A stretch of 64,000 nt of DNA from assembly GCA_900470445.1 (NCBI GenBank), contig UCAU01000026.1, positions 1 to 64,000 on the forward strand, read 5' to 3'. This document shows, piece after piece, positions 24,652 through 36,065 of this stretch. Numbering within the stretch: the stretch's first letter is position 1; each line of letters starts with the position of its first letter. A model generated the notes under the pieces. That model was given only the letters and a program-made list of their open reading frames with translations, was not told where the DNA came from and did no database searches. The stretch comes from Hyphomicrobiales bacterium (lineage in GTDB: Bacteria > Pseudomonadota > Alphaproteobacteria > Rhizobiales > Devosiaceae). Position numbers and translations under genes: made by a program.

Positions 24652-24833
24652 ACTGTGGGTAATTTGCAAAAATCACGACATAACCAACGCTTTCCCTCGG
24701 CTCGGGACAGCTCAAGAGCATGTGGTTGCGGCGAGTGGCCCTCGGGTCGAGCCCGAGGGAGATGCGGTGGGGAGGAGGGATTGAGGACCTCCAAGCGGTG
24801 GGATTGCGCCACGGATTGCCCAACAACCGCAAT

Positions 24834-24856
24834 GTCATTCCTGCGAAAGCGGGGAT
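24834..24856 (+). repeat. Solitary half of a GTCATTC...GCGAAAGC repeat
   Basis: This stretch resembles one arm of the inverted repeat at 29653-29730 (GTCATTCCCGCGAAAGCGGG), with a few substitutions, and has no partner arm nearby. Confidence 0.6.
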
Positions 24857-24885
24857 GGCGCCGTGGGTGGTGTTAGCTTTGCGCC

Positions 24886-25386
24886 CTAAAACCCCAGCTG
24901 GTCGTAGGTCAGCGCCCAGCTCAGCAGCCAGTGGTCTTCCTTGCCGAGCGAGGCCACGTCGTCGACCAGCCAATCGCCGTTTTCGCGCACCATGGCGATG
25001 CTGAGCAGGCGGGGCTGGTCGAAATTGTGGTAGCTGACATTGACCACCGAGCGGTCGTCCAGCGTGGTGGGTTCGCCGATGGCGAGATCGAACAGCAGCG
25101 CGCTGGCATCGGGCAGAAATGGATTGAACACCGCGGCCGGGGTGAATTGCTCGCCCTTCATTGCATTGTCGTCGGTAAATACCTTGTTTTCGACGGCCTG
25201 ATCGAAAATGGCCTTGAGGCGGGGCGAGTAATAGGCGGTGGGGTCGCCCGCCGCGCGGCCCGGGCCGTAGCCCTCGAAGATCGCGGTGACCAGCGCCTTG
25301 GGATCGCTGAATGTCTCGGCCGCCTGCCCCGCCGCCATGGGCAGCAACATCGCCGCAGCCAGCACACCTGCCATCAATCGCATCAT
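24886..25386 (-). CDS. Secreted DUF3828-like protein, copy A
   Basis: A 166-residue protein with a signal peptide (1-22, ending AAGQAA or close). The mature part has TFSDPKALVTAIFEGYGPGR and ends with a block GEPTTLDDRSVVNVSYHNFDQP...ENGDWLVDDVAS, which matches copy B at 25622. The pattern fits DUF3828-like NTF2-fold secreted proteins of unknown role. ATG at 25386 has GAGG upstream. Copies A and B face the same way and are separated by an inverted repeat. Confidence 0.65.
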   Translation of the reverse strand: MMRLMAGVLAAAMLLPMAAGQAAETFSDPKALVTAIFEGYGPGRAAGDPTAYYSPRLKAIFDQAVENKVFTDDNAMKGEQFTPAAVFNPFLPDASALLFDLAIGEPTTLDDRSVVNVSYHNFDQPRLLSIAMVRENGDWLVDDVASLGKEDHWLLSWALTYDQLGF

Positions 25387-25513
25387 TTTTCCTCGCGCCT
25401 CGATTGGTCCACGGCTAGCGGTCGGTCGCGGCGCCGTCGTGATCGCGCCATGGCCGATTTGCGGCGGGGAGATTAACTTTTGGCAAGAGAGCACCTGACG
25501 AGATGCTCCCAGT

Positions 25514-25607
25514 AGACCTCATCCTGAGCTTGTCGAAGGACGAGGTCGTGGCACTCTAGTCTCCACTCGCTCGATCTCGTGGGTTCGACAAGCTCACCAT
25601 GAGGTCT
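25514..25607. repeat. Intergenic inverted repeat with 24-base arms
   Basis: Arms at 25514-25537 and 25584-25607 match at 22 of 24 positions (AGACCTCAT, two differing bases, TGAGCTTGTCGAA). The GAGCTTGTCGAA core is a common intergenic repeat in alphaproteobacteria. It sits exactly between the two related secreted-protein genes. Confidence 0.85.
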
Positions 25608-25621
25608 TCTGGGGTCGCCAG

Positions 25622-26089
25622 CTAATTGGTGGCGCTTGCCGCGTCGGCGAAAATTTCGCTGAGGCGGTATTGGTTTTCCGGATTGTTGGAAACCACGTCG
25701 TCGATCCGCCAGCCGCCGTCTTCGAAGACCAGATCATAGGTCAGCTGCTGGGGCTGGTCGAAATTGCGGAAATCGACATCGACAATGGCCGTGTCGCCAT
25801 CGATCTGCGGCTCGCCGATGGTCAGGTCGGTCAGCTCGTAATCCTGCCCGTCGATATAGGGATCAAAGCTCAGCGCGCCCATTTCGCCCGCCGGGGTGGA
25901 ATCCGCATCGGCATCGTAGAGCGCCTGCAGGGCGGCGGAGCGGAACGGGGTCTCGTCCTCGTAGAATTCGCCCGAGATATAGGGCTCGTAGAAAGCCTCG
26001 AGCAGGTCTTGCGGCGTGTCATAGGTCTGCGCGGTCGCCAGACTTGTCAGGGCAAGGAACAGGCTCGCGGCCAGGGGGACGAGGCGCAT
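25622..26089 (-). CDS. Secreted DUF3828-like protein, copy B
   Basis: A 155-residue protein with a signal peptide (about 1-20) and an acidic mature part. It shares with copy A the layout DPQDLLEAFYEPY-like opening and the C-terminal block IGEPQIDGDTAIVDVDFRNF...EDGGWRIDDVVS. The ATG at 26089 is preferred to the one at 26095 because GGAG is then seven bases upstream instead of one. Twenty bases separate it from the 424-residue gene, so these are likely co-transcribed. Confidence 0.65.
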   Translation of the reverse strand: MRLVPLAASLFLALTSLATAQTYDTPQDLLEAFYEPYISGEFYEDETPFRSAALQALYDADADSTPAGEMGALSFDPYIDGQDYELTDLTIGEPQIDGDTAIVDVDFRNFDQPQQLTYDLVFEDGGWRIDDVVSNNPENQYRLSEIFADAASATN

Positions 26090-26109
26090 CTTCATTCTCC
26101 AGATTAGGC

Positions 26110-27384
26110 TCAGTTGAACCAGAAGGCGTAATTGAGCCAATTGGTGCCAAAGACACGATTGGCCTCGGCAAAGCTGGCGGCATCGGCAATGGGCCCATCC
26201 TTGAGATAAGGCAGGGCACCGGAGCCGGTGAGCAGCATGATGATATCGGTGCGGGTGGTGGTTTCAAAATAGGCCTTGAGATCAAAGCCCTGCTTGAAGC
26301 GCCAATGGGGCACCAGCAGCTTGCCATCGAGCACTTCGTCGACCGTGTCGAGCGTTGCCATCCAGGCATCGACGGTTTCCTGGGTGACCGGCGTGTCCGG
26401 CACCAGCGAGGTCTGGCGTGGTGACGGCACCAATTCGCGGTTGTCGTCGGTCTCGGCCAGGATGGCGTCCCAGTTTTTGCGGGACAAGGCAGTGATCGAC
26501 TTGAGCCGGGTCAGCACGCCGGCGAGGCGGGCGGTGTCGAGCACGGGGAAATTCATGGTGTGGATAGCCGCCACCATGTCGGCAATGCCCGCATCGCTAT
26601 TGGCATCGAGGAACAGCACGCCGCCGCTCATGTAGTCCTGCATTGGCAGGCCGGATTTGGGGAAGACCTGATGCAGATAGGCGCTGAAAAAATCGGAAAA
26701 GTCATGCGCCAGGATCAGATCGATCGGCGCGGCGGCGACTTGGCTATAGCCGGCGAACCAGATCGAATCGGCGCGGTCAAAGCCGATGCTGGTATCCGCG
26801 GGACTGGGCGGCGTCTTGGTCTTGCCGGGCGGCGGGCCATCGGGGGCGGGAATATCGGCGAATTCACCGAGGCTGTTGAGCAGCGCCGCGAGCGTTTCGC
26901 TGTCGTCATGCTTGCCATCGCCATTGAAATCCACCCGCACCTTGAGCGGATCGATGGTGAGGACATAGTCGCCCGATTCCCCGCCTTTTTCGAAGGCGGC
27001 GCGGGCGGCGTCGAGATCGAGCAGGAAATCTTCAAGCACGGTGCGCAGGGTCAGATAGGTCAGCGGCTCGGGATTTGGATTGGCGGGGGCGAGGTCCTGC
27101 TGCGTGCCCAGGCCGAACAGCATGCCGGCGGCCGTGGTGCCGGGCACGGTGGCGCCGTAGCGGTAAAGGTCTTGCGCGAAGCCCTCATAGGCGCCGACCA
27201 GGGTCAACAGGCCCAGGGCAAAGCAGGCTTCCTGGTTGCCGCCATCGCAATCCTCACTCGTAGCGGGAATGGATTGCGCGGCATTGCCGGCATAGAGCTG
27301 GTCGCGCGCCAGGTCACCCGCTTCGCTCGCCATGGCCGGCACGGCAAGACCGGCCAGGGCGGCCAGCACCAGGAACTGCTTCAT
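26110..27384 (-). CDS. Secreted 424-residue protein of unknown function with an EF-hand-like loop
   Basis: Signal peptide at 1-19, then a mature region that is mostly helical. Residues 152-163 read DFNGDGKHDDSE, a 12-residue loop with ligands at positions 1, 3, 5, 9 and 12 and Gly at 6, as in EF hands or dockerin-type calcium loops. A Pro-rich spacer (PDGPPPGKTKTPPSP) follows. Two Cys near 46 and 54 may form a disulfide. I do not recognise a named family. ATG chosen with GGAGG four bases upstream; one base group earlier a TTG is possible. Confidence 0.6.
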   Translation of the reverse strand: MKQFLVLAALAGLAVPAMASEAGDLARDQLYAGNAAQSIPATSEDCDGGNQEACFALGLLTLVGAYEGFAQDLYRYGATVPGTTAAGMLFGLGTQQDLAPANPNPEPLTYLTLRTVLEDFLLDLDAARAAFEKGGESGDYVLTIDPLKVRVDFNGDGKHDDSETLAALLNSLGEFADIPAPDGPPPGKTKTPPSPADTSIGFDRADSIWFAGYSQVAAAPIDLILAHDFSDFFSAYLHQVFPKSGLPMQDYMSGGVLFLDANSDAGIADMVAAIHTMNFPVLDTARLAGVLTRLKSITALSRKNWDAILAETDDNRELVPSPRQTSLVPDTPVTQETVDAWMATLDTVDEVLDGKLLVPHWRFKQGFDLKAYFETTTRTDIIMLLTGSGALPYLKDGPIADAASFAEANRVFGTNWLNYAFWFN

Positions 27385-27402
27385 CAATCCTCCCTCGCGG
27401 GC

Positions 27403-29730
<2,328 letters not shown>

Positions 29731-29773
29731 TGTGGGAAACAACCTCAACAGCCCGAGAAGAAAGAGAGTAATC

Positions 29774-31444
29774 CTACCCCACTTCGCTCAATAGCTTGCT
29801 GGCGGCGGCGCGGGCTTCGTCGGTGATGCTGGCGCCCGCCAGCATGCGGGCGACTTCTTCCTTGCGGGCGGTAATGTCGAGCGGCTTGACGTGGGTGCGC
29901 ACGAAGGCGCCCTCCTCTACCGCCTGCTTTTCGATGAGCAGGTGGCGCTGGGCGCGGGCGGCGACCTGGGGGGCGTGGGTGACGGCGAGCACCTGCACCT
30001 TGCCGGCCAGGCGCGCGAGGCGCCGGCCGATGGCATCGGCGACTGCGCCACCGACGCCGGTGTCGATTTCGTCAAAGATCAGCACGGGAGCCGAGCCGCG
30101 ATCGGCCAGCACCACTTTGAGCGCCAGGAGGAACCGGCTGAGCTCGCCGCCCGAGGCCACCTTGAGCAAGGGACCGGCGGCGGTGCCGGGATTGGTCTGC
30201 ACGTGGAAAGCGATCTGGTCGAAGCCGGCGGCGGCGATGCGGTGCTTGTCGACCTGGTGATCGACGATGAACTTGGCCGAACCCAGCTTGAGATCGGGCA
30301 ATTCGGCCCCGACCGCCTTGCCGAGCGCAATGGAGGCCTTGGCGCGGCCTGTGCTGAGCGTTTCGGCCGCCTTGCGATAGCTCTCCATCGCCTTGGCTTC
30401 CGCTGATGTCAGCGCCACCAGCTTGGTCTCGCCATTCTGCAGGGTTTCGAGATCGGCGGTGTATTTGGCCAGCACCTCGATCAGCCCTTCGGGCGTGGTC
30501 TGGTGCTTGCGGGCGGCGGCGCGCAGGGAGAACAGGCGCTCTTCGACAGATTCCAGCTCGCCGGGATCATAGGCCATTTCGCGCTTGAGCTCTTCGAGCG
30601 CATCGCTGGTGCGGTCCAGAGCAATCAGGGACTGGTCGAGCGCATCGACAATGGGCTGGAACTGGGTGCCGCCGCTATCGATCTTGCGCAAGAGGCGGCG
30701 CATCAGGGCCGCCAGGGCTGGCGCGGGGGCCGATGGCCCATTGAGGATTTCATCGGTCTCGGTGACGTCGGCAGCCGATTTCTCGGCCTGCTGCAATTGC
30801 TGGCGGCGATCGGCCAATTCAGCTTCTTCGCCGGGCACCAGCTTGAGCTTGCTCAGTTCCTCGACGGTGTGGCGGGCATATTCTTCGGCGGCGAGCGCTT
30901 CGGCCACCAGAGCCTTCTGCTCGGCAACGGCTTCCTGCGCTTCGGTCAGCGCCTGCCAGGCATCGCGCACAGCAGCTACCGGCTTTTCCAGCTCGCCAAA
31001 GGCATCGAGGGCGGCGCGATGGGTGGCGACATCGACCAGTGCGCGATCATCATGCTGGCCGTGGATTTCAACGATCTGGCTGCCCACGCGCTGCAACAGC
31101 GCCGCAGAGACCGGCTGGTCATTGATGAAGGCGCGGGTGCGGCCATCGGCAAACTGCACACGGCGCAGGATAATGTCTTCATCGTCGGGAATGGCATTGT
31201 CGCGCAGGGCGGCGCGGGCGGGATGATCCTGCGCCAATTGCAGCACGGCCACCACCTGCCCGCTATCGCAGCCAGTGCGCACCAGCGACGCATCGCCCCG
31301 CCCGCCCAAAGCCAGCGTCAGCGAATCGAGCAGAATGGATTTACCGGCCCCGGTCTCGCCGGTCAGCACGGTCATGCCGCCATCCAGCGCGAGATCGAGT
31401 TGATCGATCAGGACGATGTTGCGAACCGAAAGCGCGTTCAGCAT
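29774..31444 (-). CDS. recN: DNA repair protein RecN
   Basis: SMC-like ATPase for double-strand break repair. The 556-residue product has Walker A GETGAGKS (about 29-36), a QHDD signature near 130, a central coiled-coil (about 160-370), the ABC signature SGGELSRF near 425 and Walker B LIFDEIDTGVGG near 450. The ATG at 31444 puts MLNALSVRNIVLID at the N-terminus as in the family. Sits between bamD and ligA. Confidence 0.94.
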   Translation of the reverse strand: MLNALSVRNIVLIDQLDLALDGGMTVLTGETGAGKSILLDSLTLALGGRGDASLVRTGCDSGQVVAVLQLAQDHPARAALRDNAIPDDEDIILRRVQFADGRTRAFINDQPVSAALLQRVGSQIVEIHGQHDDRALVDVATHRAALDAFGELEKPVAAVRDAWQALTEAQEAVAEQKALVAEALAAEEYARHTVEELSKLKLVPGEEAELADRRQQLQQAEKSAADVTETDEILNGPSAPAPALAALMRRLLRKIDSGGTQFQPIVDALDQSLIALDRTSDALEELKREMAYDPGELESVEERLFSLRAAARKHQTTPEGLIEVLAKYTADLETLQNGETKLVALTSAEAKAMESYRKAAETLSTGRAKASIALGKAVGAELPDLKLGSAKFIVDHQVDKHRIAAAGFDQIAFHVQTNPGTAAGPLLKVASGGELSRFLLALKVVLADRGSAPVLIFDEIDTGVGGAVADAIGRRLARLAGKVQVLAVTHAPQVAARAQRHLLIEKQAVEEGAFVRTHVKPLDITARKEEVARMLAGASITDEARAAASKLLSEVG

Positions 31445-31510
31445 GCGCGGACTAGTCCCTAAGACGCCAGAACATCGAGCGGCAACAGCTTCACCAAGTG
31501 ACCCCATGAT

Positions 31511-31532
31511 GAGTCCGTCGAACCACGGACTC
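31511..31532. repeat. Perfect 8-bp hairpin between bamD and recN
   Basis: GAGTCCGT and ACGGACTC flank a six-base loop. There is no U tract. It may be a processing or regulatory hairpin in the recN leader. Confidence 0.45.
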
Positions 31533-31610
31533 TGGTAGCACGACCGCGGCCCTCGGCAAGCTCGGGATGCGGTCTACTTCCACTTTTGCCCCGACTTCTA
31601 CAATAGACGA

Positions 31611-31636
31611 AGGCGCGCCAGCAAGCTAGCGCGCCT
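31611..31636 (-). terminator. Possible terminator after bamD
   Basis: AGGCGCGC and GCGCGCCT form an 8-bp stem 26 bases past the bamD stop on the minus strand. The following bases are TCGTCTATTGT, a poor U tract. Confidence 0.4.
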
Positions 31637-31661
31637 TAGAACAAAATAGCAACATTTATGT

Positions 31662-32507
31662 TTAGCGGCGGACAGCAGCCAGCCAGCTACCAGTATTCAT
31701 CTCGGGGGCCAGGCCCTGTTTGCCCAGCAAGGCGAAGGCTTCCTGATACCAGGTGCTGGACGGATAATTGTGGCCCAGCACGGCGGCGGCAGTCTTGGCT
31801 TCGTTGACTAGGCCCAGCAGCAGATAGCCTTCGGTCAGGCGATACAGCGCTTCCTCGATATGGGTCGAGGTCTGGTATTCCTCGACAACCGTGCGGAACC
31901 GGTTGATGCCCGCCAGATATTGGCCATTGCCGAGATAGTAACGGCCAACCGACATTTCCTTGCCCGCCAGCTGGTCATAGGCGACCAGCAGCTTTTCCTT
32001 GGCGTCCTGGGCATATTCGGACTTGGGATAGTTCGAAATGATCAGGTTGTAGGTGTCGATGGCATCACGCGACAATTGCTGGTCGCGGGTGATGTCCTTG
32101 ATCTGGCCGAAATAGGAATTGCCCTTGAGATAGAGCACATAGGCCACGTCCTTGCCGTTCGGATAGATGGCGAGGAACCGGTCGGCGGCAAGAATGGCTT
32201 CCGAGAACCGACCGATTCGGTAGTTCGCGTAGACCTGCATCAGCTTGGCTTTTTCGCTCAAGGGGGATGTGGGGTGCTGACGCTCAAGCTTTTCGAGATG
32301 CCCGATAGCCGTGACGTAGCGCTGCTGATCCATATTATCGAGCGCTTGCTGGTACAGCGCCTCGGCCGGAATGATCGGCTCTTCCTTGGCCTTGGGCGGC
32401 CCAAACAGGTTCAGGCCCGAACAGCCGGCGAGCACCAGGACCAGAAAGCCAACCGTGAAAAACCGGGCGGCCCGGCTGGTGAAACCACCAATAGCATCAA
32501 CTGTCAC
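31662..32507 (-). CDS. bamD: Outer membrane assembly lipoprotein BamD
   Basis: Part of the BAM complex that inserts beta-barrel proteins. The 281-residue product has a lipobox LVLAGC (about 24-29), then TPR helices beginning AEALYQQALDNMDQQRYVTA. The GTG at 32507 is chosen because GGGG lies six bases upstream and it gives a normal signal peptide; the reading to 32582 has no ribosome site. Located between lpxC and recN, the usual place in this order. Confidence 0.93.
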   Translation of the reverse strand: MTVDAIGGFTSRAARFFTVGFLVLVLAGCSGLNLFGPPKAKEEPIIPAEALYQQALDNMDQQRYVTAIGHLEKLERQHPTSPLSEKAKLMQVYANYRIGRFSEAILAADRFLAIYPNGKDVAYVLYLKGNSYFGQIKDITRDQQLSRDAIDTYNLIISNYPKSEYAQDAKEKLLVAYDQLAGKEMSVGRYYLGNGQYLAGINRFRTVVEEYQTSTHIEEALYRLTEGYLLLGLVNEAKTAAAVLGHNYPSSTWYQEAFALLGKQGLAPEMNTGSWLAAVRR

Positions 32508-32596
32508 GAACTGCCCCGTCTCTATCAGGAAACCGCTATGTGCGGCGTAGTTAGCAAATGGTTCAAAACTGTGGCGCTGCAACTGCCCCCTCGAGG

Positions 32597-33553
32597 TCAG
32601 CGCACGGACCGCAAGTAGTGATTGATCTCTAACCCATCAGGCTGATCGTCGAAAGCCTCGAATTCGAGCGGCAAATCTTCCGCACTGACGATTTCATAAT
32701 TGGCTTCGCTGGAAAACAGCCCCGTCAACACATGTGCGTTAAGCGCGTGGCCGCCTTTATAGGAGCGGAACCGCCCCCAGATGGGCAGGCCACCCAGCGA
32801 CAGATCGCCAATGGCGTCGAGCAGCTTGTGGCGCACGAACTCGTCTTCGTAGCGCAGACCGCCCGGATTGAGGATGCGATCTTCATGCAGGGTGATGGAG
32901 TTGTCGAGGCTGGAGCCCAGGGCATAACCGGCCTGGCGCAGGATCTTGGCATCGCGCACGAAGCCGAAGGTTCGGGCGCGCGAAATGTCTTCGTAGTAAC
33001 GGCGCGGCGTCCAATCGAAGATCATCCGCTGGCGGCCGATGACCTTGGAATCGAAATCGATCTCGAGATCGAACGAGCGGCCATTATAGGGCTCGAGCGC
33101 GGCGAAGGCGTCATTGTTGCGTACGGTGACGGCGCGCATGATCTTGAGAAACTTGCGCTGCGCCGGCTGGATTTCGAGGCCAACCTGCAGGATGGCGTCG
33201 GCGAAGGGGCGCGCGCTGCCATCCAGAATCGGGCATTCCCCGCCATCCAGCGTGATCAGCGCATTGTCGACGCCCATGCCCGAAAGGGCCGAGGTGACAT
33301 GCTCGATAGTGGCGACGCTCACGCTGTCGCCCAGATCGAGCGTGGTGCACAGGGTAGTGCGAGAAATACGCGAAAAATGCACGGGAACGGGCGGTGTGGT
33401 GCGACCTTCACCCAGCTCGCGGCAGATCAGCAGACCACTATCGGGCGCGGCCGGGCCGAGCGTGAGGGTCACGGGTTGCGCGCTATGAACACCATAGCCC
33501 GCGAACGAGATCGGCGCCGCTAGGGTACGCTGGCGCGTGGTTAGTTTTGACAT
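32597..33553 (-). CDS. lpxC: UDP-3-O-acyl-N-acetylglucosamine deacetylase
   Basis: First committed, zinc-dependent step of lipid A synthesis. The 318-residue product has EHVTSALSGMGVDNA (first zinc His) and RHKLLDAIGDLSL (second His and Asp ligands), plus HALNAHVL with the catalytic His region. The ATG at 33553 matches the family N-terminus. A strong terminator between ftsZ and this gene suggests that lpxC has its own promoter. Confidence 0.95.
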   Translation of the reverse strand: MSKLTTRQRTLAAPISFAGYGVHSAQPVTLTLGPAAPDSGLLICRELGEGRTTPPVPVHFSRISRTTLCTTLDLGDSVSVATIEHVTSALSGMGVDNALITLDGGECPILDGSARPFADAILQVGLEIQPAQRKFLKIMRAVTVRNNDAFAALEPYNGRSFDLEIDFDSKVIGRQRMIFDWTPRRYYEDISRARTFGFVRDAKILRQAGYALGSSLDNSITLHEDRILNPGGLRYEDEFVRHKLLDAIGDLSLGGLPIWGRFRSYKGGHALNAHVLTGLFSSEANYEIVSAEDLPLEFEAFDDQPDGLEINHYLRSVR

Positions 33554-33605
33554 GCTTGAAGTTACTCCGACCCAAGCCCTGGGACGATTGGCTACTCTAT
33601 TATCC

Positions 33606-33636
33606 AAAAAAAACTCGGTGCGGAAGCCGCACCGAG
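33606..33636 (-). terminator. Intrinsic terminator of ftsZ
   Basis: A perfect 10-bp stem CTCGGTGCGG/CCGCACCGAG with a three-base loop, followed on the minus strand by eight T. It lies 30 bases beyond the ftsZ stop and separates division from lipid A transcription. Confidence 0.93.
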
Positions 33637-33665
33637 CTACGTTTCATAAATCCGTCAGCAGAGTG

Positions 33666-35333
33666 TTAACCGTGCTTGCGGAGGAATGCCGGGATTTCCA
33701 GATGTTCCTTCTGCGGCGCGGGAGCCGGCTGGCGCCCATGCAGGTCTAGGCGACCCTGAGCCCCTTCGACCGGCGGGGAAACCCGCGAAGTCCTTGCCGG
33801 ACCGGCCTCAATCGCGCTGCGGGCAGCCGCATCGTCGGCGCTGGAATAGGCAGTTTCGTCGCGTTCTACCGGCTGGGACTGGCCCAGATTGAGACCGACA
33901 TTGGAGGCCAGGCGCTTGAACAGCGCACGGGCATTGCGGGGCTCGGCATCAGGACGTTCCTGCTCCTGCTGTGTCCGGCGCGCAACAACCGGCAGCTCTT
34001 CAGTGCGCGGCATGCGGCGCTGACCATCGGGACGGGCAGCGTGCGAGGGCACATAAACGCTGGGTACGGGCTCATCCTGAACCATGGAAGGTTCATCATC
34101 GTGGATCGAGTCGGCAGCCGGAATATAGGGCTCGACGAACACGCCATCGTCTTCATGAGCGTAGCTCGGCGCAGGCGCGTCGAAGGTGATGGCTTCGGCA
34201 ACGGCGGCCTCGACCTGGTGCTCGATAGCCTGGCTAGTGGTCGGCGCCGGGGTGGCGACAGCGGCGCGCTCGGCAGCAACACGGGTCGGCTCAACCGGCA
34301 CATGGCGGCGCACTTCGAGCGGGGTGCGCGAAGCATGCGGCTTGGCCGGCTCGAGCGCCTGCACCATGGTTGCATCGGTGCCGGTGGCCACGACGGCAAC
34401 GCGGATCGTGCCGGTCAGGTTCGGATCGAAAGTCGCGCCCAGGATGATGTTGCAATCCACATCGACTTCCTCGCGGACGCGGCTAGCCGCTTCGTCGACT
34501 TCATAAAGGGTCAGGTCGGGACCGCCGGTGATGGAGATCAAGAGGCCACGTGCGCCCTGCATCGACACATCATCGAGCAACGGATTGGCGATGGCGGCTT
34601 CGGCGGCGTGGCGGGCACGATCTTCGCCCGATGCCTCGCCGGTGCCCATCATCGCCTTGCCCATGCCACGCATCACGGCGCGCACGTCGGCGAAGTCGAG
34701 GTTGATCAGGCCTTCCTTCACCATCAGATCGGTGATGCAGGCAACGCCGGAGAACAGCACCTGGTCGGCCATCGAGAAGGCGTCGGCAAACGTCGTCTTT
34801 TCATTGGCGACGCGGAACAGGTTCTGGTTGGGGATGACGATCAGCGTATCGACATGGCGATGCAGCTCATCGATGCCGTCTTCGGCCAGACGAGCGCGGC
34901 GATTGCCTTCAAAATTGAACGGCTTGGTGACGACGCCAACGGTCAGGATGCCCTGCTCGCGCGCGGCGCGGGCCACGACGGGCGCTGCGCCGGTACCGGT
35001 GCCACCGCCCATGCCGGCAGTGATGAACACCATATGCGAGCCCGAGAGGTGATCATTGATCTCGTCCCAGCTTTCTTCGGCTGCCGCGCGACCCACTTCG
35101 GGGTGCGAACCGGCGCCCAGGCCCTCGGTGACGCCGACGCCGAGCTGGATGATCCGCTGCGCCTTGGAGAGCGCGAGAGCCTGCGCATCCGTATTGGCGA
35201 CGACGAAGTCCACACCATCGAGGCCGGATTCGATCATGTTGTTGACGGCGTTGCCGCCGGCGCCGCCGCAACCGAACACGGTGATGCGGGGCTTGAGTTC
35301 CTGAATATCCGGGATGGTGAGGTTGATGGTCAT
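33666..35333 (-). CDS. ftsZ: Cell division GTPase FtsZ
   Basis: Tubulin-like GTPase that forms the Z ring. The 555-residue product has [10 protein letters not shown] at 21-30, the tubulin signature GGGTGTG at 109-115 and a complete GTPase/C-terminal core to about 320. A long variable linker of over 200 residues follows, rich in Ala, Pro, Glu and Arg, as in other Hyphomicrobiales, then the conserved-looking tail [11 protein letters not shown] that would bind FtsA and other partners. The ATG at 35333 has AGG six bases upstream. Unusually, ftsA is not directly upstream: two plus-strand genes lie between. Confidence 0.97.
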   Translation of the reverse strand: MTINLTIPDIQELKPRITVFGCGGAGGNAVNNMIESGLDGVDFVVANTDAQALALSKAQRIIQLGVGVTEGLGAGSHPEVGRAAAEESWDEINDHLSGSHMVFITAGMGGGTGTGAAPVVARAAREQGILTVGVVTKPFNFEGNRRARLAEDGIDELHRHVDTLIVIPNQNLFRVANEKTTFADAFSMADQVLFSGVACITDLMVKEGLINLDFADVRAVMRGMGKAMMGTGEASGEDRARHAAEAAIANPLLDDVSMQGARGLLISITGGPDLTLYEVDEAASRVREEVDVDCNIILGATFDPNLTGTIRVAVVATGTDATMVQALEPAKPHASRTPLEVRRHVPVEPTRVAAERAAVATPAPTTSQAIEHQVEAAVAEAITFDAPAPSYAHEDDGVFVEPYIPAADSIHDDEPSMVQDEPVPSVYVPSHAARPDGQRRMPRTEELPVVARRTQQEQERPDAEPRNARALFKRLASNVGLNLGQSQPVERDETAYSSADDAAARSAIEAGPARTSRVSPPVEGAQGRLDLHGRQPAPAPQKEHLEIPAFLRKHG

Positions 35334-35381
35334 GGATGGCCTCATAGTGGCTTGATTGGTTAAGGTTTACCCCCCAATTCG

Positions 35382-35396
35382 TTAACCGCGTCCTAA
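35382..35396 (-). promoter_or_regulatory. CtrA-like site upstream of ftsZ
   Basis: On the minus strand TTAG-GACGCGG-TTAA fits the CtrA consensus TTAA-N7-TTAA with one mismatch, about 50 bases before the ftsZ start. CtrA represses ftsZ in Caulobacter. Several more TTAAC words lie in the same 170-base region, so chance is possible. Confidence 0.4.
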
Positions 35397-35488
35397 CAAT
35401 TGTCTCACCGGTGTTAACGTGATCGCAAAATGCGACACCAACCATTCTCCCATTGCGGAGTTGTTAACCACGCCGGCCCGACGGCCGG

Positions 35489-35531
35489 TTGACACGCATA
35501 ACCGAAAAGATTTATAACAAAATGGTTATGC
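35489..35531 (+). promoter_or_regulatory. Promoter of the VOC gene with an operator-like inverted repeat
   Basis: TTGACA (35489-35494) and TATAAC (35513-35518) with an 18-base spacer form a near-consensus promoter. GCATAACC (35496-35503) and GGTTATGC (35524-35531) are exact inverted copies that bracket the -10 box, as expected for a repressor site or a 5' leader hairpin partner. Confidence 0.65.
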
Positions 35532-35547
35532 AATGAGGAGACTGCAA

Positions 35548-36009
35548 ATGACCGACATCATGCCCTGCCTGTGGTTCGATAACCGCATTGACGACGCTAT
35601 CGAATTTTACACCAGCACCTTCAAATCGGCCAAGGTGCACGAGGTAAAGCGGCAGGACCCCAAGGGCCCGGTTTTCACCGCCATCATCGAACTGGAGGGG
35701 CACAAATTCATGCTGCTCAATGGCGGCCCGACCTTCAAATTCACTGAGGCGGTGTCTTTCATGATCAATGTCGATGGGCAGGACGAGGTCGATTATTTCT
35801 GGGATCGTCTCACCGCCGATGGCGGCGAAGAAAGCCAATGCGGCTGGTGCAAGGACAAGTTCGGCCTCTCCTGGCAGGTGGTGCCCAAGCAGATTTACGA
35901 GACCGTGTTGGGCAAGGACCCGGCCGGCTCGCAGCGGGCCATGCAGGTCATGCTCAAGATGGGCAAGCTGATCGTTGCCGACCTGCAGAAGGCCTATGCG
36001 GGCGCATAG
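35548..36009 (+). CDS. VOC/PhnB-like glyoxalase-fold protein
   Basis: A 153-residue protein of the vicinal oxygen chelate superfamily, PhnB/'3-demethylubiquinone methyltransferase-like' branch: MPCLWFDNRIDDAIEFYTS, EGHKFMLLNGGP, CGWCKDKFGLSWQVVP. The usual metal-binding residues of true glyoxalases are not clear, so activity is unknown. GAGGAG lies seven bases before the ATG at 35548, preferred over the ATG at 35533. It is the first of two plus-strand genes inserted between ftsZ and ftsA. Confidence 0.82.
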   Translation: MTDIMPCLWFDNRIDDAIEFYTSTFKSAKVHEVKRQDPKGPVFTAIIELEGHKFMLLNGGPTFKFTEAVSFMINVDGQDEVDYFWDRLTADGGEESQCGWCKDKFGLSWQVVPKQIYETVLGKDPAGSQRAMQVMLKMGKLIVADLQKAYAGA

Positions 36010-36065
36010 ACCGAATTGCCTCTGCTGCCGCGATATGGTCCTTTGCCGCAAACGGGGAGAGGACA

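Noticed and set aside
24462-24885. CRISPR-like repeats
   Set aside because: The repeats are single inverted pairs with differing cores, not regularly spaced direct repeats, and no cas gene is present.
31445-31661. LexA box upstream of recN
   Set aside because: Looked for GTTC-N7-GTTC (the alphaproteobacterial form) and found only isolated GAAC words.
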